Source of the DNA: an uncultured Alphaproteobacteria bacterium
GTDB lineage: Bacteria; Pseudomonadota; Alphaproteobacteria; Micavibrionales; CSBR16-224
Assembly: GCA_950054485.1 (NCBI GenBank)
Contig: CATLPD010000001.1
Location: 1-64,000 of the forward strand
Reading direction: 5' to 3'
Length of the DNA: 64,000 bases
The notes under the pieces were generated by a model. The model ran no database searches. It was given only the letters and a program-made list of their open reading frames with translations, and was not told the DNA's origin. This document shows positions 28,124 to 36,869 of this stretch, in pieces. Each line of letters begins with the position of its first letter. The first letter of the stretch is position 1. Made by a program: the position numbers and the translations under genes.

Positions 28124-30315
28124 CAGGCAGCCTCCCTTTCAAAAAGTTTTTGCTGTATATTCTCGAATTTCACAGTTTCCGCCGGCTCGCCACGATGCAG
28201 TAAAATGATACGGTCAGCCAAGGCCATATAATCACGCCTATAGGTCACGAAAATAACCGTCTTTTTACCTTTGGCATTTTCAATATATTTCTTTAAATTG
28301 CGCCCTGTTTTGCTGCCTAAAATAGTATTCGGAATTTCATCAATCAGCATTAAGGGTGATGGATGCAGATACCCGCGCGCCAAAGACAGGCGTGTACGAA
28401 GCGACACCGAAATATGGCTTTTTGTTTCACTGCCCAAATGACTATCCAAACCGTCTTCCAGCTTCATGACATCCTCATAGGCATCTGCCGCTTTCAAAGC
28501 TTCCTCGATATCATTAATTGTGGCCATAGGGTGAACGGCGCGCATATTTTCTGCGATACTGCCTGCAAAGAATTCAGGCAACTGCGGCACATAAGAGACC
28601 TGACGCCTAAGATCGTGCGCATTCAACTGTCGAATATCAAAACCGTCGATTTGAACAGCACCGTCATCCGGACGATACAGACCCTGTATCAATTTCAGTA
28701 TACTGGTTTTCCCCGATCCGTTTTCACCGGTCAGGGCCAAAACCTCACCCGGCTTGATGACAAAGCTTAAACCGTTCAATACGGTGTCGGACTTTCCAGC
28801 ATAATTTAAGCTGACATTTTGAAAGCCAATTCGACCATCTATTTTCGGCAATCGGGCCAAGGTCTTCAGCTCTGTTTCTTCTGTGTCAATTTCCATCAAC
28901 TTATTGACCTGAATAATGCTGTTTCTGATTTGCTCCAACCTTGGGATCATCGTGCACAAGCTGTAAAAAGGGGTCAGAACGCGCCAGACCAAAATCATGG
29001 TCGCGACAAGTGCACCCGTCGAAAGGCTGCCGGCCCAAACCATTGAAACACCAAAGCCGACGGTAGCAACAGCCGCCATCAAAGTTAGACCGTGCGCAAT
29101 CGTTTCCCCAAAAATGCCAAGCCTGTTCAGGCGAAAATGTAAAACACGCTCTTGTCCGGACAACAGGCGATAACGCGCAAGCCATTTTTCAGTCATCCCC
29201 AACAAGCGAAGGCTTTCTATTTTCTCAAGACCCTCTATGGTGAATGCCTGACGTGCCGAGGTCGCTTTAGCCGCCAGACGTATCGCAGATTTGACCTTGT
29301 GGCGCACACTGTAAAACAAGGACACATATAAAAAACCGAAACCCAGCGGAACAAAAACAAGTGGGCCCGCGATTGCATAAATGGCGATAGCTGCGATCAT
29401 TACAAAAGGCAGTTCAAGTAGAGATAAAAAAACAGATCCACTGAAAAAATCCCGTATGGCCTCGAAGGTTTTTATGCGGGCAATCTGTGATGATATAGAG
29501 GCCCTCTCGATCAATTCCGGCGAAAGCCCCAAGAGATGAGAGAAAATTTTATTACTGATAATGTTATCCATACGGCCAGCCAGCCATGACAGCCCTTTGG
29601 ATCTAAGATTGCGCATAACCCATTCAAGAACAAGCGCACCAAGGGCCCCTATCGCCAAAAGCGGCAAAACATCCGGAGCATTTGCAGCAATAACACGATC
29701 ATAAACCAGCATAATAAAAAGCGGCGTTGCAAGCGCCAACAGGTTTAGAAAAAAACCTGCAATGAATATTTGTATCAGGTTTTTCCTGAACCTTTGCATC
29801 AGGGCCCTGAACCATCCATAACGGGTTCCCTGGCGCATAAATTTTGATGTTGGCGTTCTGTTTTCATCATAGGGCTGAAAGATATATGCATATGACGTCT
29901 TCTTATCTGCGTCGGATATTCTTCTTACATATTTATGACCGATATTTTCATCGGTTTTATTGTCAAATAGAATATAAGGATCACCACCATTAATGTCTGT
30001 GATCAAACAAGGCAGTAAACGCGGATCAATATCCTGAGGTTTGACTTTTATTCTTCGGCTGTAAAAACCAAGCCGGGCCATAATGTTCAGTAAGTCGGAG
30101 GCCCCCATTGAACGATCCTTGTGCGGTAAAGCATCCAGAATTTGATAGGCCTTTGCTGACGGGTTATACGCAAGAATAAGAGCACAGAGACAATTCTCAA
30201 AACCATTTTCAGAGGTGAAATTCTCCCGCCCCGCATTATACAAAGCCTGCGACATGCGGTCAAAGACCGTAAGGCTTTCGGTTGATGCTGCCGGGACGGG
30301 CTTAAAACCACTCAT
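28123..30315 (-). CDS. T1SS-type ABC transporter with C39-like N-terminal domain and degenerate nucleotide-binding domain
   Basis: A 730-residue half-transporter. Its start at 30315 overlaps the preceding ABC gene by 4 bases (ATGA) and follows GGGAGA. The N-terminal ~140 residues look like the catalytically dead C39-like domain of HlyB-type exporters: no QxxxxxC active-site Cys pattern is seen. Residues about 175-470 hold the six-helix membrane domain. The NBD has Walker A (GENGSGKTS), a Q-loop (SYVPQLPEF) and Walker B with Glu (LMLIDEI). However, the LSGGQ signature is replaced by ISVSLRTRLSLARG, the D-loop Asp is missing (NTILG), and the H-loop His is Tyr (VTYRRD). It is the partner of the upstream half-transporter. 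Confidence 0.88.
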   Translation of the reverse strand: MSGFKPVPAASTESLTVFDRMSQALYNAGRENFTSENGFENCLCALILAYNPSAKAYQILDALPHKDRSMGASDLLNIMARLGFYSRRIKVKPQDIDPRLLPCLITDINGGDPYILFDNKTDENIGHKYVRRISDADKKTSYAYIFQPYDENRTPTSKFMRQGTRYGWFRALMQRFRKNLIQIFIAGFFLNLLALATPLFIMLVYDRVIAANAPDVLPLLAIGALGALVLEWVMRNLRSKGLSWLAGRMDNIISNKIFSHLLGLSPELIERASISSQIARIKTFEAIRDFFSGSVFLSLLELPFVMIAAIAIYAIAGPLVFVPLGFGFLYVSLFYSVRHKVKSAIRLAAKATSARQAFTIEGLEKIESLRLLGMTEKWLARYRLLSGQERVLHFRLNRLGIFGETIAHGLTLMAAVATVGFGVSMVWAGSLSTGALVATMILVWRVLTPFYSLCTMIPRLEQIRNSIIQVNKLMEIDTEETELKTLARLPKIDGRIGFQNVSLNYAGKSDTVLNGLSFVIKPGEVLALTGENGSGKTSILKLIQGLYRPDDGAVQIDGFDIRQLNAHDLRRQVSYVPQLPEFFAGSIAENMRAVHPMATINDIEEALKAADAYEDVMKLEDGLDSHLGSETKSHISVSLRTRLSLARGYLHPSPLMLIDEIPNTILGSKTGRNLKKYIENAKGKKTVIFVTYRRDYMALADRIILLHRGEPAETVKFENIQQKLFEREAA

Positions 30316-32018
30316 ATTGTAATCTCCCTGTATGGTTTGACCTGACCCGGAACAACCTCGGGTATATCTTCCACAACATTTCCATCTGACAATGTCAAAA
30401 AGCGGTCTGCCAGATCGCAAATGTTGAAATCGTCCGAAACTAGAATCATCGTTGCTTGCCCCTTTAAGCGTCCTAAAAGATTGTAAAGTGCATTATAGCC
30501 CTCCACATCAAGGCCCCTGTCGGCATTATCAAACAAGATTATTTTTGGTCTTAGCGCGAGTGCCCTTACGATTGAAATGCGTTGTTTTAATCCGGGGGGA
30601 ACGCCATCCGCACCTGACGAGCTGAGCGGCGTATCAAATCCACGGGAAAGCCCCGCAACGTCACGATCAACGTTCAGCAATCTTGCAATTTCATAGACCT
30701 TATATTCGGGAATCAAGCCAAAGCAGGTCATATTTTCCCGAATGGTTCCGATAAACATGGCCCCTTCTGTTGAAATATAACTCACGTATCCCGGCTTTAT
30801 ACGCGCAGCATAGCTCTGCACATTCATGCCATCAATCAATACACCACCGGCTGACGGCGGGTACAGACCTGCAATAAGATTTAGTAAAACCGTTTTTCCC
30901 TGGCCGTGTCCGCCCGATAACAAAACGGTTTCACCTGCATGAATGTCCAGATTTATATCCTTTAGAATAAGCGAAGCATCATCACCAAACCGGAAAGAAA
31001 GATTATCAATTTCCAGATGACCTGACGGCGAACGCTTAGGGTCGCTGACACCCTTATGCCTCACGGGAGAAGTGAATATATTCTGCAAACGTTCTTGCGC
31101 AATTTTAAAATCCTGATAACGCGCCCATAAAACAACGGCTTTTTGCACCGGCTGCATCATCCGCCCAGAAAGCAAGATCGTCGAGATCAAAGCCCCGGTT
31201 GTGATTTGCCCCTTCAGCACAAAAATTGCGCCGGCAATGACAACCAATGTAACCATCAAATGCGAGAAGACAGTCGTTGCATTAAAGCTTTTGGAGGTTG
31301 ACTGCGTCACATCAAAATTTGCAATAGCGGATGGCGTTTCAAGATTCTCGTATTTTCGTGCCAATGTCTTTTCTGCAGCAAATGATTTCACAGCATGTAT
31401 ATTTTCAAGCGTTGAGATCAGAAAATTATAACGACCGTCATCATGTTTTTCACGTGCATATAAACGCCGACATAAGTCCTGCCCCATTGACAAAGAAACA
31501 AGTGTAAAAACCATTAAGACGGCAACTGGCACAACAACCAATGGCCCGGCCACATATGCGGTCACACAAATATATACAGGTACAAAAACCAGTTCGAATT
31601 TTGCAAGAAAACTATGACCGTTATAAAAGTCTTTCAAACGATTAATGGCAATCATACGGTTCAGGTTTTCCCCTATTCCCGCCATTCCCAAACGGGATAA
31701 ATCCGCATTTAAAATATGATCCATCGCTGTGCACGACATTTTATGTTCGTATGCAGCCCCTGACCATTCCAAGACGTAGGAACGGATTAATCTTAAAATT
31801 ATCTCGAGCAGAACCGCCAGACACACGCCGGCAATTAAAACCGGCAATGTGCCTGACCCGGGGTTAGGAAGAACTCTGTCATATATTTGCAATGTCATGA
31901 TAGGCAGCGCCAAAGATAAAATCGTAATTGCCGTTGTTGAAATTACCAACGGCACATGGGGCGCCTGGGTTTTCCACCCATCCAAAAGATCGGATTTAAT
32001 TTCACCGTTTTCTATCAT
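30312..32018 (-). CDS. ABC half-transporter of a type I secretion-like system, degenerate nucleotide-binding domain
   Basis: A 568-residue half-transporter without a peptidase-like domain. Six membrane helices occupy about residues 20-300. The NBD has Walker A (GGHGQGKT), but the Q-loop region reads SYISTEGAM (no Gln), the signature reads VPPGLKQRISIVRAL, the catalytic Glu after Walker B is Asn (IILFDNADRGLD), and the H-loop is VSDD (no His). It overlaps the substrate-like gene upstream and the second ABC gene downstream by 4 bases each, so both half-transporters should be made in equal amounts. This implies a heterodimer. It is related to T1SS exporters by its neighbours and membrane domain. 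Confidence 0.87.
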   Translation of the reverse strand: MIENGEIKSDLLDGWKTQAPHVPLVISTTAITILSLALPIMTLQIYDRVLPNPGSGTLPVLIAGVCLAVLLEIILRLIRSYVLEWSGAAYEHKMSCTAMDHILNADLSRLGMAGIGENLNRMIAINRLKDFYNGHSFLAKFELVFVPVYICVTAYVAGPLVVVPVAVLMVFTLVSLSMGQDLCRRLYAREKHDDGRYNFLISTLENIHAVKSFAAEKTLARKYENLETPSAIANFDVTQSTSKSFNATTVFSHLMVTLVVIAGAIFVLKGQITTGALISTILLSGRMMQPVQKAVVLWARYQDFKIAQERLQNIFTSPVRHKGVSDPKRSPSGHLEIDNLSFRFGDDASLILKDINLDIHAGETVLLSGGHGQGKTVLLNLIAGLYPPSAGGVLIDGMNVQSYAARIKPGYVSYISTEGAMFIGTIRENMTCFGLIPEYKVYEIARLLNVDRDVAGLSRGFDTPLSSSGADGVPPGLKQRISIVRALALRPKIILFDNADRGLDVEGYNALYNLLGRLKGQATMILVSDDFNICDLADRFLTLSDGNVVEDIPEVVPGQVKPYREITI

Positions 32019-33877
32019 CCGAACAGCCCGCCTGACAACAAGCCGTCACTATCACTATTGATATCAAGACCACCAAGCCCCTCGGCAACATTGGCAGAGG
32101 CATCAGGCATAAAGCTATTCAAACCACTATCATCGCCAGCGCCATATCCGAATATGTTGTCTGAATCGACAAGCGGTGTTTCAGTCCAGCTTTCGATCGC
32201 ATCATAATCTTCACTACTGGAAAGATCAGACGCATCATCCAAAAGACTTACAGCCGCTTCTAGGTCGAGTTCGATATCACTATCATGGGTTAGCTCTTCG
32301 ACGATATCGGCTGTCAAATCTCCTGCATATGATAACAGCCCGTCATCCGCGCCGCCGCCATCATATTCATCTACAAGCGGGTCAGCAGCGTCACCCAGAA
32401 CATCCAGTGCTGCAGATAAATCTACATCCACATCACCGGTTATTGTTTCAACAGCATCAAGTTCTACATCCAGATCAAGATTGCCAAGGTTTTCGTCCAC
32501 CAGATCAATATCACTGTTTAAAACCAAATCATGATCGCCTGTATCATTTTCAGTACTGTCGCTGTTTAATAGATTTGTATCCAGACTGCCGGCAACATCC
32601 ACATCACCGACCAGATCCTCAACCGGATCCATAACAAGGTTTAGATCCGTATCATCGATGAGGCCGTTTTCTAACAGAATATCCGTGTCCTGTCCGTCAC
32701 CTGTATTCAAGATATCAAGCGTTTCATCAATCGTAATATCCAGATCAATATCACCGACTAGGTTTTCTATACTGTCAAGCGAGACCTCCTGATCAATGAC
32801 AGGAATGTCCGCACCTGCAAAACCCAAGTCGGCCAAAAGGGTTAAATCCGTGTCACCTTCACCGGCCTCTTGCGGATTCAAAAGATCCAGATGCGCTTGT
32901 ATGGATAGCGGATCAAAACCACCCAATTGAATGATATTATCCAGCGCATCTGTTACATCTGTCAGATCTATTACTTTTTCAAATCCCGTTACAAGACCGT
33001 TTACGGTTTCGATGTCCAGATCTATATCTGTAATCTCTCCAACTGTGGCATCAAGATCAAGCGTCAATAAGGTGCCAAAATCAAGCTCGGTATCTAAAAG
33101 GTTCGTTACCTCGTTTAATATCGAAATCGTCAGATCGGAAATGACATTTAAAATTTCAACAATTTCTATGCCTTCAATAAGATTAAAGACGTTATCGATT
33201 GTCTGGCTTAAAAGTGTAAAAGCGTTTTCAGTGACGCTATCAAGGTCTATATCAATCAGTGGGCCCTCGATATTTATAATGGGGCCGTCACACGAACAAC
33301 AATCACCACCCCCGTTACTTCCGTCGGTCCCATCATCGCCGTCACGACCATCACTGCCGGTTCGAGCCGTGTTTTCGTTCAGGGAAACACCATTGAAAGC
33401 ATTTGTCCCTGTACCCGAAGCATTAAAGCCAAATGCGGATACGGGGTTTTGACTGGAAGAATTGACAGCAAGGTCTGACAAAGCTGCCGTATTCAAACTG
33501 CCGTTATAGCCATTTGTCTGAGGAACGTAGCCTGCAACTTCATAACCCTGCCCTAAAGAGGTACCAGAAAAACCGGACAGGTCCGGAAAGCTTTCCGACG
33601 CAGTATTTGTGCTTCCTTCTATTTCATGAAAATCATGCGTTTCATTTACAAGCCCGCCATCACTCAATTTGAACATGGCATCACTGATGCCAGACTGCAG
33701 GGTCAAATAATTAAGGTTCCCTGATCCAAAAAGGCTTTCCGTCACGCCATCCAAATCTTCTGCGGAATATTGATCTGCGTCCAGCTTATGTCTTGGCATC
33801 GCGAAGGGTTGAAACAATTCGTATTGATTCGAATTTTGCCCCGCGTTGTTTTCTGTTGCATCACTTTCATTTTCCAT
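32015..33877 (-). CDS. Large acidic repeat protein, likely substrate of the adjacent type I secretion system
   Basis: A 620-residue, very Asp-rich protein with no N-terminal signal peptide and no cysteines apart from one cluster. Residues 174-191 are six Gly-X-Y triplets (collagen-like), followed by DCCSCDGP. The rest alternates Asp and Leu/Ile/Val; the motif LDxxE(N/D/T)(L/I)(V/T)GD(I/V)D(L/V) recurs at about 367-380, 416-429 and 473-486. No canonical RTX nonapeptide is present. The C-terminus has ESWTETPLVDSDNIFGYGAGDD and ends in GLFG. Lack of a signal peptide, its place as first gene of the exporter operon and its 4-base overlap with the ABC gene argue for C-terminal-signal export. AAGGGG precedes the ATG. 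Its function could be adhesin or matrix protein. Confidence 0.8.
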   Translation of the reverse strand: MENESDATENNAGQNSNQYELFQPFAMPRHKLDADQYSAEDLDGVTESLFGSGNLNYLTLQSGISDAMFKLSDGGLVNETHDFHEIEGSTNTASESFPDLSGFSGTSLGQGYEVAGYVPQTNGYNGSLNTAALSDLAVNSSSQNPVSAFGFNASGTGTNAFNGVSLNENTARTGSDGRDGDDGTDGSNGGGDCCSCDGPIINIEGPLIDIDLDSVTENAFTLLSQTIDNVFNLIEGIEIVEILNVISDLTISILNEVTNLLDTELDFGTLLTLDLDATVGEITDIDLDIETVNGLVTGFEKVIDLTDVTDALDNIIQLGGFDPLSIQAHLDLLNPQEAGEGDTDLTLLADLGFAGADIPVIDQEVSLDSIENLVGDIDLDITIDETLDILNTGDGQDTDILLENGLIDDTDLNLVMDPVEDLVGDVDVAGSLDTNLLNSDSTENDTGDHDLVLNSDIDLVDENLGNLDLDVELDAVETITGDVDVDLSAALDVLGDAADPLVDEYDGGGADDGLLSYAGDLTADIVEELTHDSDIELDLEAAVSLLDDASDLSSSEDYDAIESWTETPLVDSDNIFGYGAGDDSGLNSFMPDASANVAEGLGGLDINSDSDGLLSGGLFG

Positions 33878-33930
33878 TCCGCACCCCTTTGAATAACTTA
33901 TGGTTGCCTACATATTTAAATGTAGCACTT

Positions 33931-33998
33931 TTAGGTTGTAAATAGCTTAAAGCTGTGTTTCAATTAGGTTGCAAAATATTTCATTTAGATTTCAAAAT
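33931..33998. promoter_or_regulatory. Three direct repeats in the divergent promoter region of the secretion locus
   Basis: Direct repeats TTAGGTTGTAAAT (33931), TTAGGTTGCAAAAT (33964) and TTAGATTTCAAAAT (33985), spaced 33 and 21 bases apart, that is about three and two helical turns. OmpR-type regulators usually bind such in-phase direct repeats, and one is encoded just to the right. A TATAAT box follows at 34000-34005, with no good -35 element in front. A short dyad CTACAT/ATGTAG lies at 33908-33925, nearer the substrate gene. Confidence 0.5.
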
Positions 33999-34021
33999 TT
34001 ATAATTTTACATGCAAAACCC

Positions 34022-34776
34022 ATGAATAAACCTAAAACAATTATTGACGCAGAAAATGACCATGAAGAAAGACACAACCTTAAGGAGCATTTTAGCGATC
34101 AGGGCTTTATTGTTTTAGAAGCCTCCCTGGGGCGCAGACTGCTTGAAATTGTAAAACAGCATTCCGTAGATCTAATTTTGTTGAATTACAGACTGCCCGA
34201 TGCCGTCGCAATCGACTTTGTAAAGATTATCCGCGACCATACGAATGTTCCGGTATTGATCACTGGCGGCCACGCAGAAATGGGACACGGATCGCCAGCC
34301 TGAATCTGGGGGCAGACGACTTTATTTTAAAACCATACAACATTCACGAGTTAACAGCCCGCATACAAGCCAGCCTGCGCAGAACCATACCTATGGATAA
34401 CAATAAGGAACAAGAGTCAGATTTAATCAAAACCGCACCCCGGCTTTATTTCAAAACCTGGGTTCTGGACCGCACCCAAATGCAGGTCTTTGATCTTAAA
34501 AACACATCTGCCGGGCTCAGCCACTGTGAATATTGCCTGCTTGATATTTTGATTTCATCACCGAATACAATTTTACACCGCGATGATATCCGAAAAAATC
34601 TCGGACGTGCCAGCAAGCCTGTAAAAAACAACAGAACTCTCAACATTAAAATCGCACGTCTTCGTCAAAAACTGGGGGATAACGCCCAAAACGCAGAAAT
34701 TATAAAAACTGTCCGCAATGTCGGATATCTATTTTGCTGCCCTCTCACGACAGACAATCAAAGGAAGACCCTATGA
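34022..34776 (+). pseudogene. OmpR-family response regulator split by a frameshift
   Basis: Two reading frames form one OmpR-type regulator. The first (34022-34303) is the start of a receiver domain and stops after PVLITGGHAEMGHGSPA. From about 34290 the next frame continues with RIASLNLGADDFILKPYNIHELTARIQASLRR and then the winged-helix domain (about 34450-34740: FDLKNTSAGLSHCEYCLLDIL, NNRTLNIKIARLRQKLG, IKTVRNVGYLF). A one-base loss near 34280-34292 explains the break. The receiver is also odd: where the phospho-Asp should be it has Asn (LILLNYRLPD), and the acidic pair reads DAEND. The stop overlaps the TolC gene (ATGA). Whether the break is real, a sequencing error or programmed cannot be told here. 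An internal start at 34393 could still make the DNA-binding part. Confidence 0.85.
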
Positions 34777-36134
34777 AAAAATTACAATTTTTCTCCATTC
34801 TTTTTATCTTCATCTTTGTTTGTTCGCACAGGGCCTCTGCACAAGATATGGACTTCAAGTCTATTTTAACGCAAGTACTGCAAAATAATCCCTCGCTCCA
34901 ATCATCCCGCCATGAGCTTGATGCATTGATCGAGCGCTACCCCATCGCGCTGGCTGGTTGGCGGCCTGATATTTCCGCCAATGCATCCATTTACCATTCT
35001 GATATTGAAAACAGTAACTTTACGGGCGCGCGCGGCGCGACAACAAAAGATTTTGGCATCGACATTGAACAGCCCATATATAAAAGCGGGCGGACAACTG
35101 CAGAGATAAATGAAGCCAAAAACCTGATCTATGCCGGCTTCATGTCGGCCAAATCATTACAACAACAGATCATACTTGAAACAATTCAATCACAAATAAA
35201 TATAAGACGTAGTTTTGAACTGCTCGGCGTGGAACAGAAAAATGTCAGTCTCATCAGTGACGAATTGAATGCGGTCATAGCCCGGCATAAAGGCGGCGAA
35301 CTGACTAAAACAGACGTTGATCAGGCCTCTACACGGCTTGCCGGGGCACGCTCATCCCTCCTGATTGCGGAGGCAGAATATAATAACGCACGCACAGAAT
35401 TCGAACGCTTGGTTGGAATTTATGTAGCAAATCCATACAGTTTCGATCATGACTTCGGCACTATGCCGTCTGATATTAATGCAGCCCTTGAACAGGCAAT
35501 GTCAAATAACCCTCAGGTCCTTGCTGCTGAATACGCATACAAATCCGCAAATAACGCAAAAGATGCCAGTGTCAGGTCCCTGTTTCCTACCCTATTTGCA
35601 TTCGCATCATATAACCGTCAGTTCGATCCGCAACCGGGTATTGTGGACGAAAGCGAAGATAAAACCATTGGGATGCGTTTAAGTGTTCCAATTTATCAGG
35701 GCGGTGCTGCCCGCGCATTTGCCCGCCAAAATAGGTATGAATCCTATGCCAGAAAAACAGATACTGACCGCATAAAGCGGGATATAAAAAATGATTTTAT
35801 TCTGGCTTGGCGCCGATATCAAACATATGCGGCAGAAACAAACCTGCGTCAGGATCAGGTCAAATCATCACATCTGGCCAAAAAGGGGGGTTCAATCGCT
35901 GCGAAAACGGGTGAACGCAGTATTCTTGATGTTCTGGATGCAGAACAGGAATACAATCTGGCGCATCGTGCAATGATAGAAAGTTATTACAAATATCTGG
36001 GTGCCAAAGCTGAGGTCAGAATGATCATGGGCGATTTAACACCCGCCTTTTTCGGTGTGGATAATCCACTTTCCGATCCGGATAACTTAATTGTGCAGGC
36101 TGGCCGTAGAATATTATCGGTTTCCGTAGATTAG
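34773..36134 (+). CDS. TolC-family outer-membrane channel of the type I secretion locus
   Basis: A 453-residue TolC-like protein. The start at 34773 overlaps the regulator stop by 4 bases and gives a signal peptide ending near HRASA-QDM; an upstream in-frame start would not. Typical features are the first helix NPSLQSSRHELDA, the repeated helical pairs, and the conserved ARSSLLIAEAEYNNARTEFERLVG and GERSILDVLDAEQEYNLAHR segments. It is the outer-membrane exit for the HlyD/ABC pair on the other strand. Confidence 0.94.
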   Translation: MKKLQFFSILFIFIFVCSHRASAQDMDFKSILTQVLQNNPSLQSSRHELDALIERYPIALAGWRPDISANASIYHSDIENSNFTGARGATTKDFGIDIEQPIYKSGRTTAEINEAKNLIYAGFMSAKSLQQQIILETIQSQINIRRSFELLGVEQKNVSLISDELNAVIARHKGGELTKTDVDQASTRLAGARSSLLIAEAEYNNARTEFERLVGIYVANPYSFDHDFGTMPSDINAALEQAMSNNPQVLAAEYAYKSANNAKDASVRSLFPTLFAFASYNRQFDPQPGIVDESEDKTIGMRLSVPIYQGGAARAFARQNRYESYARKTDTDRIKRDIKNDFILAWRRYQTYAAETNLRQDQVKSSHLAKKGGSIAAKTGERSILDVLDAEQEYNLAHRAMIESYYKYLGAKAEVRMIMGDLTPAFFGVDNPLSDPDNLIVQAGRRILSVSVD

Positions 36135-36823
36135 CGGGCAATCAGAACGTGATAAAACGCATAGTTACCATCAGTTGAATCGTGAACACAACCTGACTTT
36201 TCACCTGCCAACTGTGAGACGGTAATCACATTAACGTTGTCGTTATATTCACCTGTTGTCGCAACATTACCGCCATTGAAAAAATCATCTTCGTCCAGTC
36301 TTGCGGATGATGCAGGCGGGTTACCACTGGGGTTTGTAATATCCATATGGGTGTTAATCTGTTCGCAGGCCTGCTCTGTCACCAAGGCACTAAAAATCAA
36401 TTCGCTTTTTGTTGTACCGACATCATCAATCGACTGCGTTCCAATAAAACGATAGTAATCAGCTGTTACACCTGCGTCGATAATCATATCCGGACGGGAT
36501 GCATAGCTCATCCCCCCGCCTTTGGGGTGAAATACATTACATCTGAAATTGCTATCGGCATGTTGATAGTTTGCATGCGTAACACCTGAAACGTAAAAAT
36601 CTATGTCGTTATCATCACAGCCGTTAATAGTTTTCAACTTTTGTACGACACTTTGCATGGTGCTGGCATAGTTATACAGTTCGCCCAACTCGGCCTTAAA
36701 CTGTTCAGTATCTGTGTTAAAATCGGATGCGCCGTCGGAATTTGACAGGGCAAAGGTCAGCGCGCCATATAAAACAATCGCGATCAATATAAAAAGCAGA
36801 ACGTTTCCGTTTTCATCTCTCAT
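36131..36823 (-). CDS. Single-pass membrane protein with pseudopilin-like N-terminus
   Basis: A 230-residue protein with a short polar start (MRDENGN), one hydrophobic helix at about residues 8-26 (LLFILIAIVLYGALTFAL), and a soluble extracytoplasmic part containing four cysteines. The layout resembles type IV pseudopilins or TadE-like proteins, but the usual G-F/E5 prepilin peptidase site is not evident. It is convergent with the TolC gene, overlapping it by 4 bases. No family was recognised. Confidence 0.7.
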   Translation of the reverse strand: MRDENGNVLLFILIAIVLYGALTFALSNSDGASDFNTDTEQFKAELGELYNYASTMQSVVQKLKTINGCDDNDIDFYVSGVTHANYQHADSNFRCNVFHPKGGGMSYASRPDMIIDAGVTADYYRFIGTQSIDDVGTTKSELIFSALVTEQACEQINTHMDITNPSGNPPASSARLDEDDFFNGGNVATTGEYNDNVNVITVSQLAGEKSGCVHDSTDGNYAFYHVLIAR

Positions 36824-36869
36824 AGGAAAATTCTATCAGAAAAACCTTTTAAAAGGGATAATTTTTAGA

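Noticed and set aside
32931-33452. Open frame on the plus strand opposite the acidic repeat protein
   Set aside because: It is Ser/Val/Ile-rich, the expected antisense of Asp/Leu-rich codons, with no start signal.
34270-34300. Programmed ribosomal frameshift in the OmpR-type regulator
   Set aside because: No slippery heptamer or homopolymer and no downstream structure stands out; a simple one-base deletion or sequence error is more likely.
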